From Alopecurus myosuroides (lineage: Eukaryota; Streptophyta; Magnoliopsida; Poales; Poaceae): DNA of 64,000 nucleotides. This document shows positions 1 to 11,960 of this stretch, one piece after another. The notes below the pieces were generated by a model. That model saw only the letters and a list, made by a program, of their open reading frames with translations. It did not search any database and had not been told where the DNA came from. Made by a program: the position numbers and the translations under genes. Numbering within the stretch: position 1 is the stretch's first letter; every line of letters begins with the position of its first letter. The DNA lies in NCBI GenBank assembly GCA_028641055.1, contig CM054058.1, positions 235,269,551 through 235,333,550 of the forward strand, in the 5' to 3' direction.

Positions 1-1842
1 TTCTTCCCGAATAGACGACGACGCTGAGACAGACGAGGTTTACGACACTACTTCTGAGGAGTTAGCTCAGTACCAGGCTGCTGAGTTTGCAGGCAAGTAT
101 TCACTCACATGAACCATTGTGTCCTTTCCACACTGGATATCGATACTTTCCGTTGTCTATTCTGCTAGCCTTAAGATTCGTCGCTTGTGTTCCGATCCTA
201 TCACATGTTATCCTGTAACCCTGATATAACCTCACCTCCACACCTATAACCCCATTGCTTGTTGCCTGTGTCTTACTAGCATGCTTAGGGATGTTTATGC
301 TCGAGTCTGATGTACGTTATTTCTGTTACCATATTTATTATGTTCTGGGCTCGATGTTAAACAACAACCTGTTAATGTTTGAGGTAATGCTAATTTGATG
401 ATAAGGCACCGGCAGGAGGCCCGGCATGGTTTTGAGGCCTGCTAGTGTCGACCCTAATTAGGAAAAGGGTCTTGTCTACTGATCCATGATGAGCGCACTA
501 ACCGCATGTGGGAAGCATGTATGGGCTCCCCCCTCAATTTGATTCGATTCGCATCTCGTCCAAATCGCCTCATTTAGTTCGGGTTTTCCATTTGCCGCAC
601 GCATATGCAGGTACGAACCCGAGGCCAGGGTGGAAACTTTTGTAGTCGGCATTTAGGGAGACACGTTCTTAGAGTGCTATGAGGGTCCCCTTTTCTTCGT
701 GGGGCTTGATTAGCCGTGCGCTCGATTGCACGGGGTTCTTTGGGCTTGATGCAAAGAAGAGTTGAGTTGTGTTGAGTGCCCCGCTTGGTGGAAGGGCCAT
801 TCCATCTGGCGGGTTATTCTTACCTGTACGGCCAAATTGGTGCATCCCTGCAGGGTTAAATCTTCTCGAGAAGCCGTGTTGTCCGCGGTTATGGATGACT
901 TGGTGAAAGTACTGGCTAACAAGTACTCAGAACAACTTACACCTAACTAATGATAACTTGACTAGTAATAGTCTTATTGACACAATAACTTGAACCATCA
1001 TTAATCCAACTGTGTGAGTTATCCTCGGATTGCTTCTTTGGATAAGGGGCGAGATCCAGGATGGGTTTGTTTGAGGTTATTTATAGTTGGTTACGATACG
1101 CTATCTTATACCCTTCTTTTAGCCGGAAGTTGTAGCGTGTTTCTGTAGTTGGTTAGAGCAGCCTGCTGCCGCACTTTTGTATCACCTATTCTTCCGTTGA
1201 ACCCAAAGCATCTGTACTTGGTGTTGCCGGGTACACTATGGTATCTTGTGAGTCTTGCTTGCCAGTACGTTTATGTACTGACCCCTTTGGGGATGTGGTT
1301 TCCGCAGACTACGTTTCCGAGGATCCCCATGGTGGCTACTACGTGGAGTATGACGAGGCTGCTGACGAGTAGATAGCAGACCCGGACAGGATCCGAGACT
1401 TCGTGGATGGGCTCCGTCTTTTCGTTTCCGGCCTCTTAGGCCTATTTGGATCTTGTCTGTACTCAGACACTTTGGATGCTTCCGCTGTGTTGTAATGATG
1501 AATTGTTGGGACATGTGACCTCTAGATGATTGTATTTGCCATCTCTGCTCTAGTGAGAGCTATTTGCAACTTATTTCAATCTTTTGTGTCTTAGAGATAT
1601 GTTGTGATATCACTTGTTCAAATGCCGTTGACGTACCATGTGTGTATGTTATGAAGTACGTCAACGGAAGTAGTCGGATTTCTATGGGATGGTTTACGCA
1701 GACGATGGATAGTAGAGAATGGTTGTCACACGTTTACGTGTTGGCCTGCTCATATTGAGATGCGGGTGCCGGTATGCCTCGTAAGCCATTTGTTCTACTG
1801 TTTAGCGGACTATGAGTATCCTCTAGAAGTCCGGGTGCGACA
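1..1842 (+). mobile_element. 3' part of a long Ty3/gypsy-type LTR, running off the left edge
   Basis: This stretch matches, with divergence, the last 1.7 kb of the LTR at 36512-41014. Shared landmarks include the block at 399-510 (again at 39739-39850) and the block at 840-960 (again at 40180-40290). It appears to end in CA at 1842, immediately before the minus-strand gag sequence of element P. I infer an LTR or solo LTR inserted into P whose 5' part lies outside the window. The last 350 bp match the other copy poorly, so the exact end is uncertain. No protein-coding gene is supported here. Confidence 0.65.
1625..1667. repeat. Perfect 12-bp inverted repeat
   Basis: CCGTTGACGTAC at 1625-1636 is repeated as its reverse complement at 1656-1667, with a 19-bp spacer. 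It lies in the poorly matching tail of the LTR fragment and could be part of a small fold-back insertion. No TSD was recognised. Confidence 0.6.
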
Positions 1843-2108
1843 CTTGAGCGACGAGACCTTGAGGATGATGATGAATGATGGCGGTTGGCAAGATTTGCCA
1901 AGTTGATGTTGATGCGCATCATTTGATCATTCAATCTAGCCTCTTGCTCTTGGAGTCGACGCTCATAGAGTTGCAACCCGTCCTTGACGAGTTCACGGAG
2001 TTGGAAATGGTCATTGTGGGTGACGAAGTTGGCGTAAGAATTGTCGTTGAAGAAAGGGTTTCCTTCATCTTCCGAGCTCGGACTTGTGAATACTCCTTCT
2101 CTAGCCAT
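1843..2108 (-). pseudogene. Gag N-terminal fragment of element P
   Basis: The minus-strand frame opens at ATG 2108 with the start MAREGVFTSPSSEDEG and runs about 88 codons before the LTR junction at 1843. It is acidic at the start, then rich in Q, E and R (a possible short coiled coil around LYERRLQEQEARLNDQ), then serine/arginine-rich. Position about 1.2 kb downstream of a primer-binding site suggests the N-terminus of a gag polyprotein. I do not recognise a named domain. The frame stays open across the junction by chance, so residues beyond 1843 are not part of this protein. Confidence 0.5.
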
Positions 2109-3298
2109 CTCAAAAACACACAAGGGTGATATTGAAGGAATGTATGTCTTACTTACCCAACGTTACCTTTTTTGGTCGTATTGAGGCTAGTGGACGAGCC
2201 TAGGTGTAGGGAGGTATGTCAAGAGTGAATCCAAAAAGATCGAAAGAAACCGCAAATGACAACACACACACTTTATGTGGATGGCAAATGGGTTAGGAAA
2301 GTGGCGAGGAAAATCGACAAAAACCGAAGAAAAGTTTGTTGTCAAATGTGGAGAAGACCCAAAGAAAAGTTAGCACAAAAACCAAACCTAGTGGATGGAA
2401 ATATGGGTGGAACACACACACACAAAGGATAAATGGGGTTAGTGCGGCCAATGGACGAGCGATGACGAAATGTTCCTAACAAAGACTAAAGCTCAATGCC
2501 GCACTAACGTAAGGAGGACGCTAGCTCAAACCGCAAATTTGAAAAGGCAACAAGATTCACACCATGGCAACGGGTCACTCTTTCTCTTTTGCGACGCGAA
2601 GCTATACGTTCCTACAATGGATAGCAATTGCCATCGATCCTTTTGGTTCTTTTTCTCTTTTCTCTTTTTTTTTCTCTTTTTGATGGATTCCAAAATGCCA
2701 ATGCCTACTCGTAGCTAATCTCTCACAAGCGCCAAACTCGCACTCTCGGTGCCACAAATGCGATGCCAAGCGGTGTAAAAGAACTAGCCCGAATAGGTAA
2801 GGTACACAATGGATGGGTTGGGTCAAGTGGAAGCAAGTTATACCTCTCTTATTGATGATCTCGGACTTGCGGTCGGTGGAAGTCGATGTCGTGGCGATCC
2901 GTTGATGTGGTAGCATAGATGGTGTCGTGGGCGTCGCGTGACAACTTGTTGCACTCAATTCGGATAAAAAACGACAAAGAAAAACAAGTTTCAAAATCTG
3001 TCCAGAAATCGAAGATCAGAGATTTTCTGTGATTTTTGCTCAAATTCGAAATTCCTTCAAAATCAAGATTTTTTTTGGACAAATTGGGGAAAAGTGGCTG
3101 AATAGAAAGGTGGGGAATGGTCTTAGTAAACAAATCCACGGATCAAATCCACGGATCAAATCCACGAAAAACTCAACAAATCAACAGATCGGTCGAAATA
3201 CCTTTTGGCTATTTTTGGTGAGATTTTCGAAATTTCTGGTGGTAGAAGAAAAATTGGTGGAAAAGGTGGGGAGTGGGTGTCGGATTCGTGTCAATCTA

Positions 3299-3311
3299 GC
3301 TCTGGATACCA
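3299..3311 (-). promoter_or_regulatory. Primer-binding site of element P (variant initiator-Met type)
   Basis: The minus strand reads TGGTATCCAGAGC, two bases after a CA-ending LTR. It matches the usual plant initiator-tRNA-Met site (TGGTATCAGAGC) apart from one inserted C. It marks the LTR/internal boundary and sets the orientation of P. Confidence 0.65.
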
Positions 3312-3313
3312 GA

Positions 3314-4380
3314 TGATATGGAGGTTTACTCCTAGATTGGCCCGATTTTCATGAATCAACAAGAACGAACGAAGAACGCGAAGAACACGAAGAACACGAG
3401 AGAGGGAAACGAGGGGGAATCATGGGCAAACGCGGGGAAACACAAAGGGGGATGAATTGTGAGAACCGAAAGATCCCAAACCTTCCGTCAACTAAACCCC
3501 GAGGGTCGCCTACGGAACGATCGATCCAACTAAAATCACCTTGATAAAAATCGTTTCACACTCGTAGCCGGTCCACTACGCCAATAGAACCTCAAGGATT
3601 TACGAGAGGAAGATTGGACAACTCTTGACTAAAACCCAAAGGGAGAGGACAAGTAGTTGGATGTGCCTTGATACGATCCTAGACAAAGTCGTAGGAGTAG
3701 CTTTGATACGTTCCTAGATACACACCGTAGGAGTAGTTCCTCAAAGAGGGATACAAGAGAGCGAAGCTCAATGTTCTAATTTCAACTCTAAACCCTAGAT
3801 CTAGGTCGGGGAAGTCCTTATATAGCCGGGGGTCGAAGTAGGTGAAAACAGGGGCTAAATCCGAGCATTTGCATGCATTTTAGGCTGCGCCGGCCTGGGA
3901 GGCCGGCCGGGGTGGGAGCCGGGGTCGCCCCAGGGCAGGCCGGCCTGGGGCCGGGGTGGAGGCCGGGGCCCTCGGGCGGCTGGACGGCCTGAGGAGGAGG
4001 GAGGCCGGCCTGGGGCCGGGTGGGGGCCGGGCTCCTCTGCCTGGTGGCCGGCCTGGAGAGGGGGGAGGCCGACCTGGCCGGGTCTTGAGGCCGGGGGGGG
4101 CTGTTTTCCCCTATCTTCTCTATCGTAGCTCCTTTCTCGACACCGTCTTCTCCTCCCTCCTTGGTAGCTTCTTGTGCATCGTCTTGGGTGCTTTCCGGGA
4201 CCTCCATGGTGGGTTCGAACCTGAGCACACAAAGGGTTGAACTATGAGGTAGCGCACCATCCTCCAAGTCACCGAAAGTATGGAGCGAGAGGAGCGAGTT
4301 CACCTTGTCATGTATGGCCTTTGCTCGTGATCTTGTCATCGGTGCACTTGGTGGACTTCGGTGGGCTGCATCACGCTGCC
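3314..4380 (-). repeat. 5' LTR of element P (upstream end uncertain)
   Basis: The downstream end (CATATCA, 3314) is fixed by the adjoining primer-binding site. The minus strand carries a TATATAAGG box at about 3818-3826, consistent with an LTR promoter. The GC-rich block 3895-4110 consists of imperfect GGCCGG/CCTGGGG repeats. The far end is not certain: the sequence changes at about 4380 where homology to the neighbouring LTR begins, and no TSD was found. Confidence 0.5.
3818..4339 (-). pseudogene. Polyprotein C-terminal tail-like ORF overlapping the LTR of P
   Basis: From ATG 4339 the minus-strand frame begins MTRSRAKAIHDKVNSLLS, which resembles the stretch found after integrase at the end of many grass Ty3/gypsy polyproteins (recognised from memory). 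After about 80 residues it becomes proline/arginine/alanine-rich, reflecting the GC-rich repeat block rather than a conserved domain. Since a primer-binding site follows at 3311, either this family's pol runs into its LTR, or an element end and a new element start have been joined. The ORF is not an independent gene. Confidence 0.4.
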
Positions 4381-4668
4381 TCATGTTGGGCCCCCTGTGG
4401 CCCCCCTCCGTGTCCCCTCCGGACTCCGTGTGCGCGACAAATTTCTAAGACTTCCGGGCTTCGAATCGTCCAATTTCGAGAATATTTCCAGAACAACTTT
4501 TCTGAAACTAAAAACAACAGAAAACAAGAACTAGCTCTGTGGCATCTTGTCAATAGGTTAGTCCGAGAAAATCGATAAAAATAGCATAAAGTGTAAAGAA
4601 AACATGTAGCATATAGTATGAAAACAACATGGAACATCAGAAATTATGGATACGTTTATGACGTATCA
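4381..4668 (-). repeat. Truncated 3' LTR of the Athila/Sabrina-like element
   Basis: This stretch is a close copy of the start of the LTR at 9670 (compare 4420-4668 with 9420-9670). Homology stops at about 4381, where element P begins, so the remaining 1.35 kb of this LTR is missing. Confidence 0.85.
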
Positions 4669-4682
4669 ACATCCCCAAGCTT
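4669..4682 (-). promoter_or_regulatory. Polypurine tract of the Athila/Sabrina-like element
   Basis: The minus strand reads AAGCTTGGGGATGT directly before the TGATACG start of the 3' LTR. This is the expected plus-strand priming site. The same motif precedes the 3' LTR of element Z at 52331. Confidence 0.7.
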
Positions 4683-7401
4683 AGTTCCTACTCGTCCTCG
4701 AGTAGGTAAACGATAAAAACAAATAAGTTCTGAGGTGATATGCTACCAGCATAAACTTGATCATCATAAAGTAAAAGCATATGTATGTTGATATCATAGT
4801 ACTTTAAACACATGCATGATATATATAATTCTAACAATGAAACTTAGCAATCAACTTGCATCACGAAAAGTAACACAAATAAAAGATCATGAATAATAAT
4901 GCACCTGAAAGTTATACGTTTGTTTCGAGCATAGAGAAAACATATCAAAGTGATATTTTGCTTGTCCTTAAGAGTGGGGCAAAATATAAATATCAGGCCA
5001 CCTTCAAAGTTCAAGTGGATGACTAGAACAGATAATTTGAGAGAAAGTAATAACACATCATGAATCAATTAATAATAGTTTCTGGGACCAATGCACATTA
5101 AACTCAGAATGAAAACTACGCTCTCTCAACTGTGCATAAAGTTAGAAATGCCCTTCGCAGAGGGAATCAGGGATTAACTCATGTGCTAGAGTTTTTTATG
5201 TTATTAAACAGAGGTATTGAAAACACTTTTTAGACAGGTATATGCTTATGTCAACGAATGGTAAACAGAAAATACAGTACGTCACAAGCCAACTAGACTT
5301 CACAAGAGAGGATTCCATTGAAAGACGCATCTGGTATAGTAGGTCATCCATGTTTCTCTTTTGTTTATACAATTATGCTTTAACCAATTTTGTGGCTGGG
5401 CACCCCGCTGCCAGCTCTTCTATCATCTGGATAAACGGATGAAGCCCCTAGTCAAGGTGTGTAAATTCCAATCAACAAGTGAGATAAAGATTCTCTATTT
5501 ACGTCCTCATGAGCTAAAGTAGGGGCACAAAATAGGAATAATTTTGAAAGTTTTAAAGGTAGCACATGAGAAATTTACTTGGAGTGGCGGTTAAATACCA
5601 TATGTAGGTAGGTATGGTGGACACATGTGGCAAACTTTTGTTTCTGGGAGTTGGATGCATGAGTAGAGCTCATACTCAGTACAGGTGGAGGTTAGCAAAT
5701 GACTGGGAGCGACAAATCAAGAGAGCAATAATAGCCATAATCATGCATAGCCACAAAAATATTATTAAGAAAACATAAAGGGTATTAAAAGTTAAAAACT
5801 AAATGATCATAGAGGCTATAAGCGACTGGTTTGTATCCATATACATGGTGTAAGCATGCGCCAAGTCAACCAAATAAAGCATTCGAAAGAGAAGACCACA
5901 AATTCATGCTTCAATATGACAAAAACAACTCATGATTCTTTCAATGGCACATTAAGCAGTCTCAGCTATTTGAGACAAGTCATGCTACAATAACAACTAC
6001 TAAGCATAGAATTAAAATAAAATCTAGCATGGCATGAAAAAGTCTAGCCACAGTCTATACAAGCTTCTATTTGCGCCGTTATAAGCACGAAAACCGCACT
6101 ACTACTTTCCAACACCAAACATTTTATACTAAACAAAAACTCTCCAAGAGATATAGCAATGTAACAAGAGAGTACTAACATAACTTTACTAGAACTAACA
6201 ACTCTAAATAAGAGACGCATGATAGCTAAAAGGATGCACAGCAGTTAGAAGAAAAAATAATAATACGAGTATGGAAGAAAACGAGTATTCATATGAAAAA
6301 GCGGAGCATGTCTCTCTCCCACACAAAGAATGCTGGGTTCCAAATATATTTATCACAGCAAGGGAAACAAAAGAAAGCAAAATAAAAAACAAACAGACGC
6401 TCCAAGTAAAATTCATATGATGTGACCGAATAAAAATATAGTTTCACTATAAGTGACTTGATAAATTGTTGATGAGAAGGGGATGCCTTGGGCATCCCCA
6501 AAGCTTAGACGCTTGAGTCTTCGTAGAATTTTCTGGGATGAACCACGGGGCCATCCCCAAGCTTTGGCTTTGCACTCTTCTTAATCACATTATATCACCC
6601 TCTTCTCTTGACCCTTGAAAACTTCCTTCACACCACACTCAATGTAATTCACATTAGAGGGTTAGTGCACAATAAAAAATTCGTATGTTCTGCATGGACA
6701 CAAGAATTATTCATAATTTTAAACATTAGCTACATCCACTGATGTTTCGTGGAGCAAAGGAATCCACTCGACATAGTAAAAGAGAGAATGCAAGTAAAAA
6801 GGAAGAATCTTTCAAAACCAGAACAGTCTATAAAGACAAAAAATTTGGGGCGCTTACATTGCTCAAATCGAAAAATATAACAAACAAAAAAGTTTTGGAA
6901 TTATCTAAGGAATAAGAAAAAAAAATGTCAGGTCATTTTGATATTTCTGTGAATTATGCGATTTTTTATGGTGGACAGCAGAAATCTGTTTTCTGCGCAG
7001 AAATCCAAAACCAACACCAACTTTCGCTAGAAACTTTACTTGGCACAACTAATACATGAAAATAAAGATACAAAGGAGTTTCTACAGAAGTATACAATAC
7101 CTTGACTCAAAGAAAACATATAAAAACAAAGCAAAAAATAAAATCATGGGTTATCTCCCAAGAAGTGTTTTTCTTTAATTCCTTTTAGCTAGGCCTAGAA
7201 AAATAGAATCAAGTATTTTAGAGTGAAGAAGCATTCAAACCAAGATAAGGCAATTCCTCAATAATGCATTAATCCATTCTATTTTATCTAAATAAGTTTC
7301 AGATGTTCCTCTCTTAAAACTTTTAGGTTTACTACTCTCATCAAATAAATTTTCAGGAACAATCCAGTCAAAATTGTTCTCCCGGGCTTCATGCAATGCT
7401 A

Positions 7402-7659
7402 CTAATTTAAAGGGAATTGCGTTTTCTTCTCCTTTTCATTTTTAGGTTCATATTTTTCGAGAGCACCAACAACATTTACACATGAGCCTAGCATATTGAA
7501 ACGATCAAAAACTTTTTTATCTTTTATAGCAACATCTCCAAATTCTTTAAGCATGGTTTCTAAGATAAAATTTATTTTTCCAGTATCTTCAATATTATTC
7601 AAGTTGAGAAACATTTGATACAGTATGGGGTGAAGGTTAACAAACCTAGCTTCTAACAT
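7402..7659 (-). pseudogene. Gag-like remnant of the Athila/Sabrina-like element
   Basis: An 85-codon minus-strand frame with segments such as NLHPILYQMFLNLNNIED and LKEFGDVAIKDKKVFDRFN lies about 350 bp past the primer-binding site. The position and the helical, charged composition fit a degraded Athila-type gag. The region has in-frame stops on both sides and no zinc knuckle. No other function is suggested. Confidence 0.35.
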
Positions 7660-8001
7660 GTGAATTAAAGAAGTTGCAGCAGTTTCATAATTTGGAGCAA
7701 GCTCTACTATGGATTTTCCCTCAAAATTTTCATGCTTACTAACATGATCAAAGAATTATTTAATGGTATCCTTTCCAACTATAGAACAAGTACCTACTGG
7801 TAGATCATTCAGGGTGAACTTAGGGAGCAACATGATGAAGAATAGCAACAAGGTAACAAAAATAACAACTAGAATAAGAATTATTTTTTGTGTGTTTTCA
7901 ACAAAGAGAAGCAAACAAGACAAAATAAAATGAACTAAGCAAAACAATAACAAAGTAAAGAGGTTGGAATTGAGCGACTCCCCTTGCAGAAATCCTCTTT
8001 C

Positions 8002-8019
8002 TCCCCGGCAATGGCGCCA
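8002..8019 (-). promoter_or_regulatory. Primer-binding site, tRNA-Asp type
   Basis: The minus strand reads TGGCGCCATTGCCGGGGA, eleven bases past the CA end of the 5' LTR. It differs by one base from the site in element Z at 48257. Such sites match the 3' end of plant tRNA-Asp. Confidence 0.8.
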
Positions 8020-8030
8020 GAAAAATAGCT

Positions 8031-9670
8031 TGATGGTGCAGATCTTGCACTCGTTGGGAAACCCCAAGAGGAAGGTATGAAGAGCACACCCCTCAGAAAG
8101 AAACCAAGGTTGAATCGACCAGTAGGAGAAAGAAATCACTTCCGAAGGTTGATGCAGTTGATGTCGCAGGGCACACTACCGGTTCAGAAGCAATGTGGAA
8201 CCTACACAAAACAATCAAATCACTCTGCCCCAACGAAGCAGTGAGGTTGTCAATCTCACCGGTTTTGCTGAAAACAAAGAGGTTAAACGTATGGTGTGGA
8301 AAATAGTACTTGTTTGCAGTAGATGAAAAGAGAACAATGATGGCAGTAGGAAAATGGTAGGAACAGTATGAAAACAGTGATCACAGTGATTGTATTATCA
8401 GTATGAGGAAAATGGACCTGGGTCCATAGTTCACTAGTGGTGTCTCTCCAAAACAGATAGATAACATGTTGGGTAAACAAATTACAACTGTGCAATTGAC
8501 AGATATAAACAGATATAAAGGTTGCACCGTAGTGCATATGCATGACATGATGATTACTATGTGATTCATGCGAGCATTAAAACAAGATACATAGAACGTT
8601 ATTCAACTGCATCTATGAATAATAATCCACCTTCAGAATGTCATCCGAGCAAACCTTGGGTATTAAGTTGCAAGCAACAGATAATCGCAGTAATCAAAGT
8701 GTGTAATGTAAACAATGTATACAATGTAAACATCGTTGTTTTCTCCCTAGTGGCAACATCACATCCCCCACCCATTTACGTTCCTGTCACTCGAGCGTGA
8801 GTGAAAGGGAGGCATGAACCCAATATCAAGCATAAATACTCCCTCTTGGAGTTACTAGCATCTACTTGGCCAGAGCATATACTAACAACGAAGAGCATGC
8901 AAGATCATAAATAACATACACATGAAAGAACATGATAGATTGATAATCATTGGACATAGCATTCAATATTCATCGAATCCCAACAAACACAACATGTAGC
9001 ATTACAATAAGATGATCTTGATCATGTAGGGAAGCTCACAAGATCTAAACATGAGGCATAAAGAGGAGAGAACAACCATCTAGCTACTGCTATGGACCCG
9101 TAGTCCAAGGATGAACTACTCACGCATCATTTTGAAGGCGGGCATGGTGGTGTAGAGCCCTCCGGTGATGATTCCCCCTCCCGGCAGGGTGCCGGGGAGA
9201 GCTCTAGAACCCTCCCGAACTAGGGTTGATGATGACAGCGGCTGCAGATGTTTTTGGTGGAAAAGACTTTTGTATCTAGGGTTAACCCTTCGAGGAGAAT
9301 ATATAGGCGCGAGGGCAACGTTGGTGGGTTGCCAGGGGCCCACACCACCCCTGGGCGCGACCAAAGGGGAGGCGCGCCGCCTCATGGTGTGGGCCCCTAT
9401 GGTCCCCCTCCGGGTCCCCTCAGGACTCCGTGTGCGCGACAACTTTCTAACACTTCTGGGCTTCGAATCGTCCAATTACGAGAATATTTCCATAACAACT
9501 TTTCTGAAACTAAAAACAACAGAAAACAGGAACTTGCTCTGTGGCATCTTGTCAATAGGTTAGTCCCGGAAAATCGATAAAAATGGCATAAAGTGTAAAG
9601 GAAACATGTAGCATATAGTATAAAAACAACATGGAACATCAGAAATTATGGATACGTTTATGATGTATCA
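8031..9670 (-). repeat. 5' LTR of the Athila/Sabrina-like element (1,640 bp)
   Basis: The LTR begins TGATACATCATAAACG at 9670 and ends CACCATCA at 8031, followed by the primer-binding site. Its first 290 bp recur in the truncated 3' LTR (4381-4668). It is distantly similar in length and organisation to the solo LTR at 11961-13604. A TATATATTC box on the minus strand near 9295-9303 could be the element promoter. It inserted beside, or into the 5' part of, the Myb-like gene at 9672. Confidence 0.8.
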
Positions 9671-9671
9671 A

Positions 9672-10982
9672 TTCCCTACCGCGCCGCAGATTGGGCCGAC
9701 TATATCGCGGCTCGGGCTGTTATCGGTGAACACGTCGCCGGAGATCACATCACATACCCTTCCGACTGCGCCACTGCACATCAACCTCAACGTGACCCCG
9801 GTGTTGCTTGATGCGACTCCTGGGACCGACGACGTCCCGGTGATCCACATCAAGGCGCCGCAGCCGGTGCCTGCGGGCAACATGCCCAACGGACGGTAGC
9901 TGTTCGAGGATATGCCCGCCAGGGCCGATCATGATATCCACCTGCAGGCCATAGGCATCGAAGATCTCGAGACCCAGCCGGATGCCCACTATGGAGCCAT
10001 TTCCATCGACTGGGCGCCGCTGTTTTGTTATGGCGACGAGGGCCAACAGATGGAAGAAGAGGAGGAGGATCTTGTACAAACGGGAAAGAGGCTGAGGTCA
10101 GCCAGCTACTTCGAGATCGAGGACCGTGTGTTGTGCGAGGCTTGGATGCTCGAGGGCCAAAACCTTGCCAACAGAGCACAAGAAAAAGGGAAGGCGTATT
10201 GGAAGAAGGTTTGGCGATGCTTCCATGAGCATCGCAAATGGAAGAAATGGAATATAGAGAGTGATTGCAGCTTTAACTCACTAAACAAGAGGTGGATACA
10301 CATCCAAGGGGAGTGCAACAAGTTCAATGGAGCCTATGATCATATCCTTGCTCGGCCCGAGAGCAGCCTTGGCGTCCACGACATCATTGTTCAAGCGATG
10401 AAGTACTTCAAGGCTTGCCATGGAAACAGTTTCACCTTGATCCATTGTTGGGAAGAGATCAAGGATTGTCCCAAGTGGAAATCCCTCCACAACACCTTGA
10501 AGAAGGGGGCCAAGACCGACAATGGCGAGGAGGGGGTGGGCGACGCTGAAGCTGGGCCAAGCGCCACGAGGCCGAAGGGGCAGAAGGTCACCAAGCTAGA
10601 GGCCAAGCGGGAGGCCTCGGCACTCGTGTTGGAACAAACGCTCAAGGGGATGCTCGTCGAGAAGGAAAAGGCGAGTGTCGAGAAGGAGGAGAGGAAACAG
10701 AAGGACAAGGCCGAGGCATGGATGATCTACCTCGATGCTCAAAAGCAGAAGCTCGATGTGGATGTTGCCACAGCCGAAGCAAGGAAGAACGAGGTCCAGC
10801 TTGCTTTGGTGACCGAGGATAACCGCATGAAGCTTGCTATGTTGGCTGAGGATAACCGACACAAGCTTTGCATGATGGCCGAGGAGAACCGGATAATGAT
10901 GGCTGACTTGAGCTCCATGGACCCGGTGCAAAAGGAGTGGATGATCAAGAGGCAAAAAAAGATTCGGGACCGCGAGCCGTGA
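9672..10982 (+). pseudogene. PIF/Harbinger-associated Myb/SANT-like protein with C-terminal NAM-associated region, one in-frame stop
   Basis: The frame is open from the LTR junction at 9672 to TGA 10980-10982 except for one TAG at 9897-9899. The part after the stop (from ATG 9912, 356 aa) has an acidic stretch EEEEED, then a Myb/SANT-like region (RSASYFEIEDRVLCEAWM to about residue 190, with SLNKRW and HCWEEIKDCPKWK), then a long charged, probably coiled-coil C-terminus. This layout is that of the Myb-like DNA-binding partner encoded by PIF/Harbinger transposons and their domesticated relatives; that role is inferred from family resemblance. No DDE transposase is present nearby. GC content is much higher than in the flanks. 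The 5' end may have been removed by the LTR insertion at 9670. A functional shortened protein from 9912 cannot be excluded. Confidence 0.7.
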
Positions 10983-11955
10983 TCTTCTATTTCCTCTTTG
11001 TTAGAATGTTTAAATTGGACCAATTCGAAATATTTGTAATTTAAACATGCATATGTGTATTTGAAACCTCCATATGTTTTTATTGCTTTGTAATGTCACT
11101 TTGTTTGCTATTTATATTCATCATATATAGATAGGATATAGATACAAAGAGAAAACTGGAAAAAAGCCACCGAATTTGGGGGAATGCGTTGGGATGAAAT
11201 GGTCCCTGCAGTTTGTTAGGGGAACTAAATACCTAACATGAGATAGTATCAATTACACCCAACATATGTAACAACATAATTATTAGACCAATTCTAGACA
11301 TTAAGGATACATAAAGCACACCTAGACTTCAAGAAAGTTTCTCCAAAACTCCAGGAAGGTACGAGTGTACAACACCGTTGTCGTCCGGTCTAACCAGCAT
11401 GGCTAGATCGTAGGTTTTCACCGTCGTCATCCGGTCTAACCAACATGAATAGATCGTAGGTTTTCAGCATGGAAAAGGTCTAGGCTCCACATAATGCATT
11501 CCCAAGGAAACGACTCGGGAGCCACCATTGCGAGGTACAACCACCGAATATCAAACCTAGGGTTTTCACCTTACAAATGTGACAGCCAAGAACGAAGTCT
11601 GCCAGTGTCGTGCCCCCACTCGCCGAAAACACTCTTGCAAAACGTCGATTGCCCGACACATATACTTCTCCCAATCTTCCACGAGTACTCCCTAGAAACT
11701 TTATTGGTTCCTGACTCGGCATGAGCATACAAGAAGTAACTTCCAGAGCCTACCCGGTCTTCTTCAATCACGACCGCCATGATCTCTTATCAACAACTTG
11801 GTAACCACAACAATGAAGGTGCCACAGTGGATCCAAGGTCAAGTGGGGGTCGCCACTAGCCAAAATAATATGAATCTTCATATCACCATCAACGAAAATA
11901 GCACATAGAACCGCACTCCTGTGGGGAAGGCAGAGCAGGAAAAAATCCCACCGCT
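10983..11955. other. Non-coding stretch, possible 3' flank of the Harbinger-type unit
   Basis: No supported gene. It contains a pair of tandem 46-bp units at 11373-11464 and scattered short frames with no recognisable domain. I searched for Harbinger-type terminal inverted repeats by eye and did not find a convincing pair. Confidence 0.5.
11373..11464. repeat. Tandem duplication, two 46-bp units
   Basis: Units at 11373-11418 and 11419-11464 share the core TCCGGTCTAACCA followed by TAGATCGTAGGTTTT. They differ at several positions, so the duplication is not recent. Confidence 0.75.
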
Positions 11956-11960
11956 CTGCC

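Larger units (their letters stand above)
1843..4380 (-). mobile_element. Truncated LTR retrotransposon P (5' LTR, leader, start of gag)
   Basis: Read on the minus strand, this contains a probable LTR (4380 to 3314), a primer-binding site (3311-3299), an untranslated leader of about 1.2 kb, and a gag-like start codon at 2108. The reading frame breaks at 1843, where the neighbouring LTR begins. At the other end P abuts the truncated 3' LTR of the next element at about 4380. The remaining gag and pol are absent. The leader (2109-3298) holds no gene; a short direct repeat lies near 3136-3165. Confidence 0.6.
4381..9670 (-). mobile_element. Athila/Sabrina-like LTR retrotransposon, minus strand, 3' LTR truncated
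   Basis: On the minus strand the order is 5' LTR (9670-8031), tRNA-Asp-type primer-binding site (8019-8002), a 3.3-kb internal region, polypurine tract (4682-4669), and the first 288 bp of the 3' LTR (4668-4381). The internal region has lost nearly all coding capacity: only a gag-like fragment at 7659-7402 is recognisable, and 4683-7400 is AT-rich with no supported gene. The motif CTCGAGGACGAGTAG just before the polypurine tract is shared with element Z. The family name is from memory of Triticeae elements, not a search. Confidence 0.75.

Noticed and set aside
3855..4232. Pro/Arg/Gly-rich ORFs in the GC-rich block
   Set aside because: Translations of GGCCGG-type repeats; different frames give equally long proteins.
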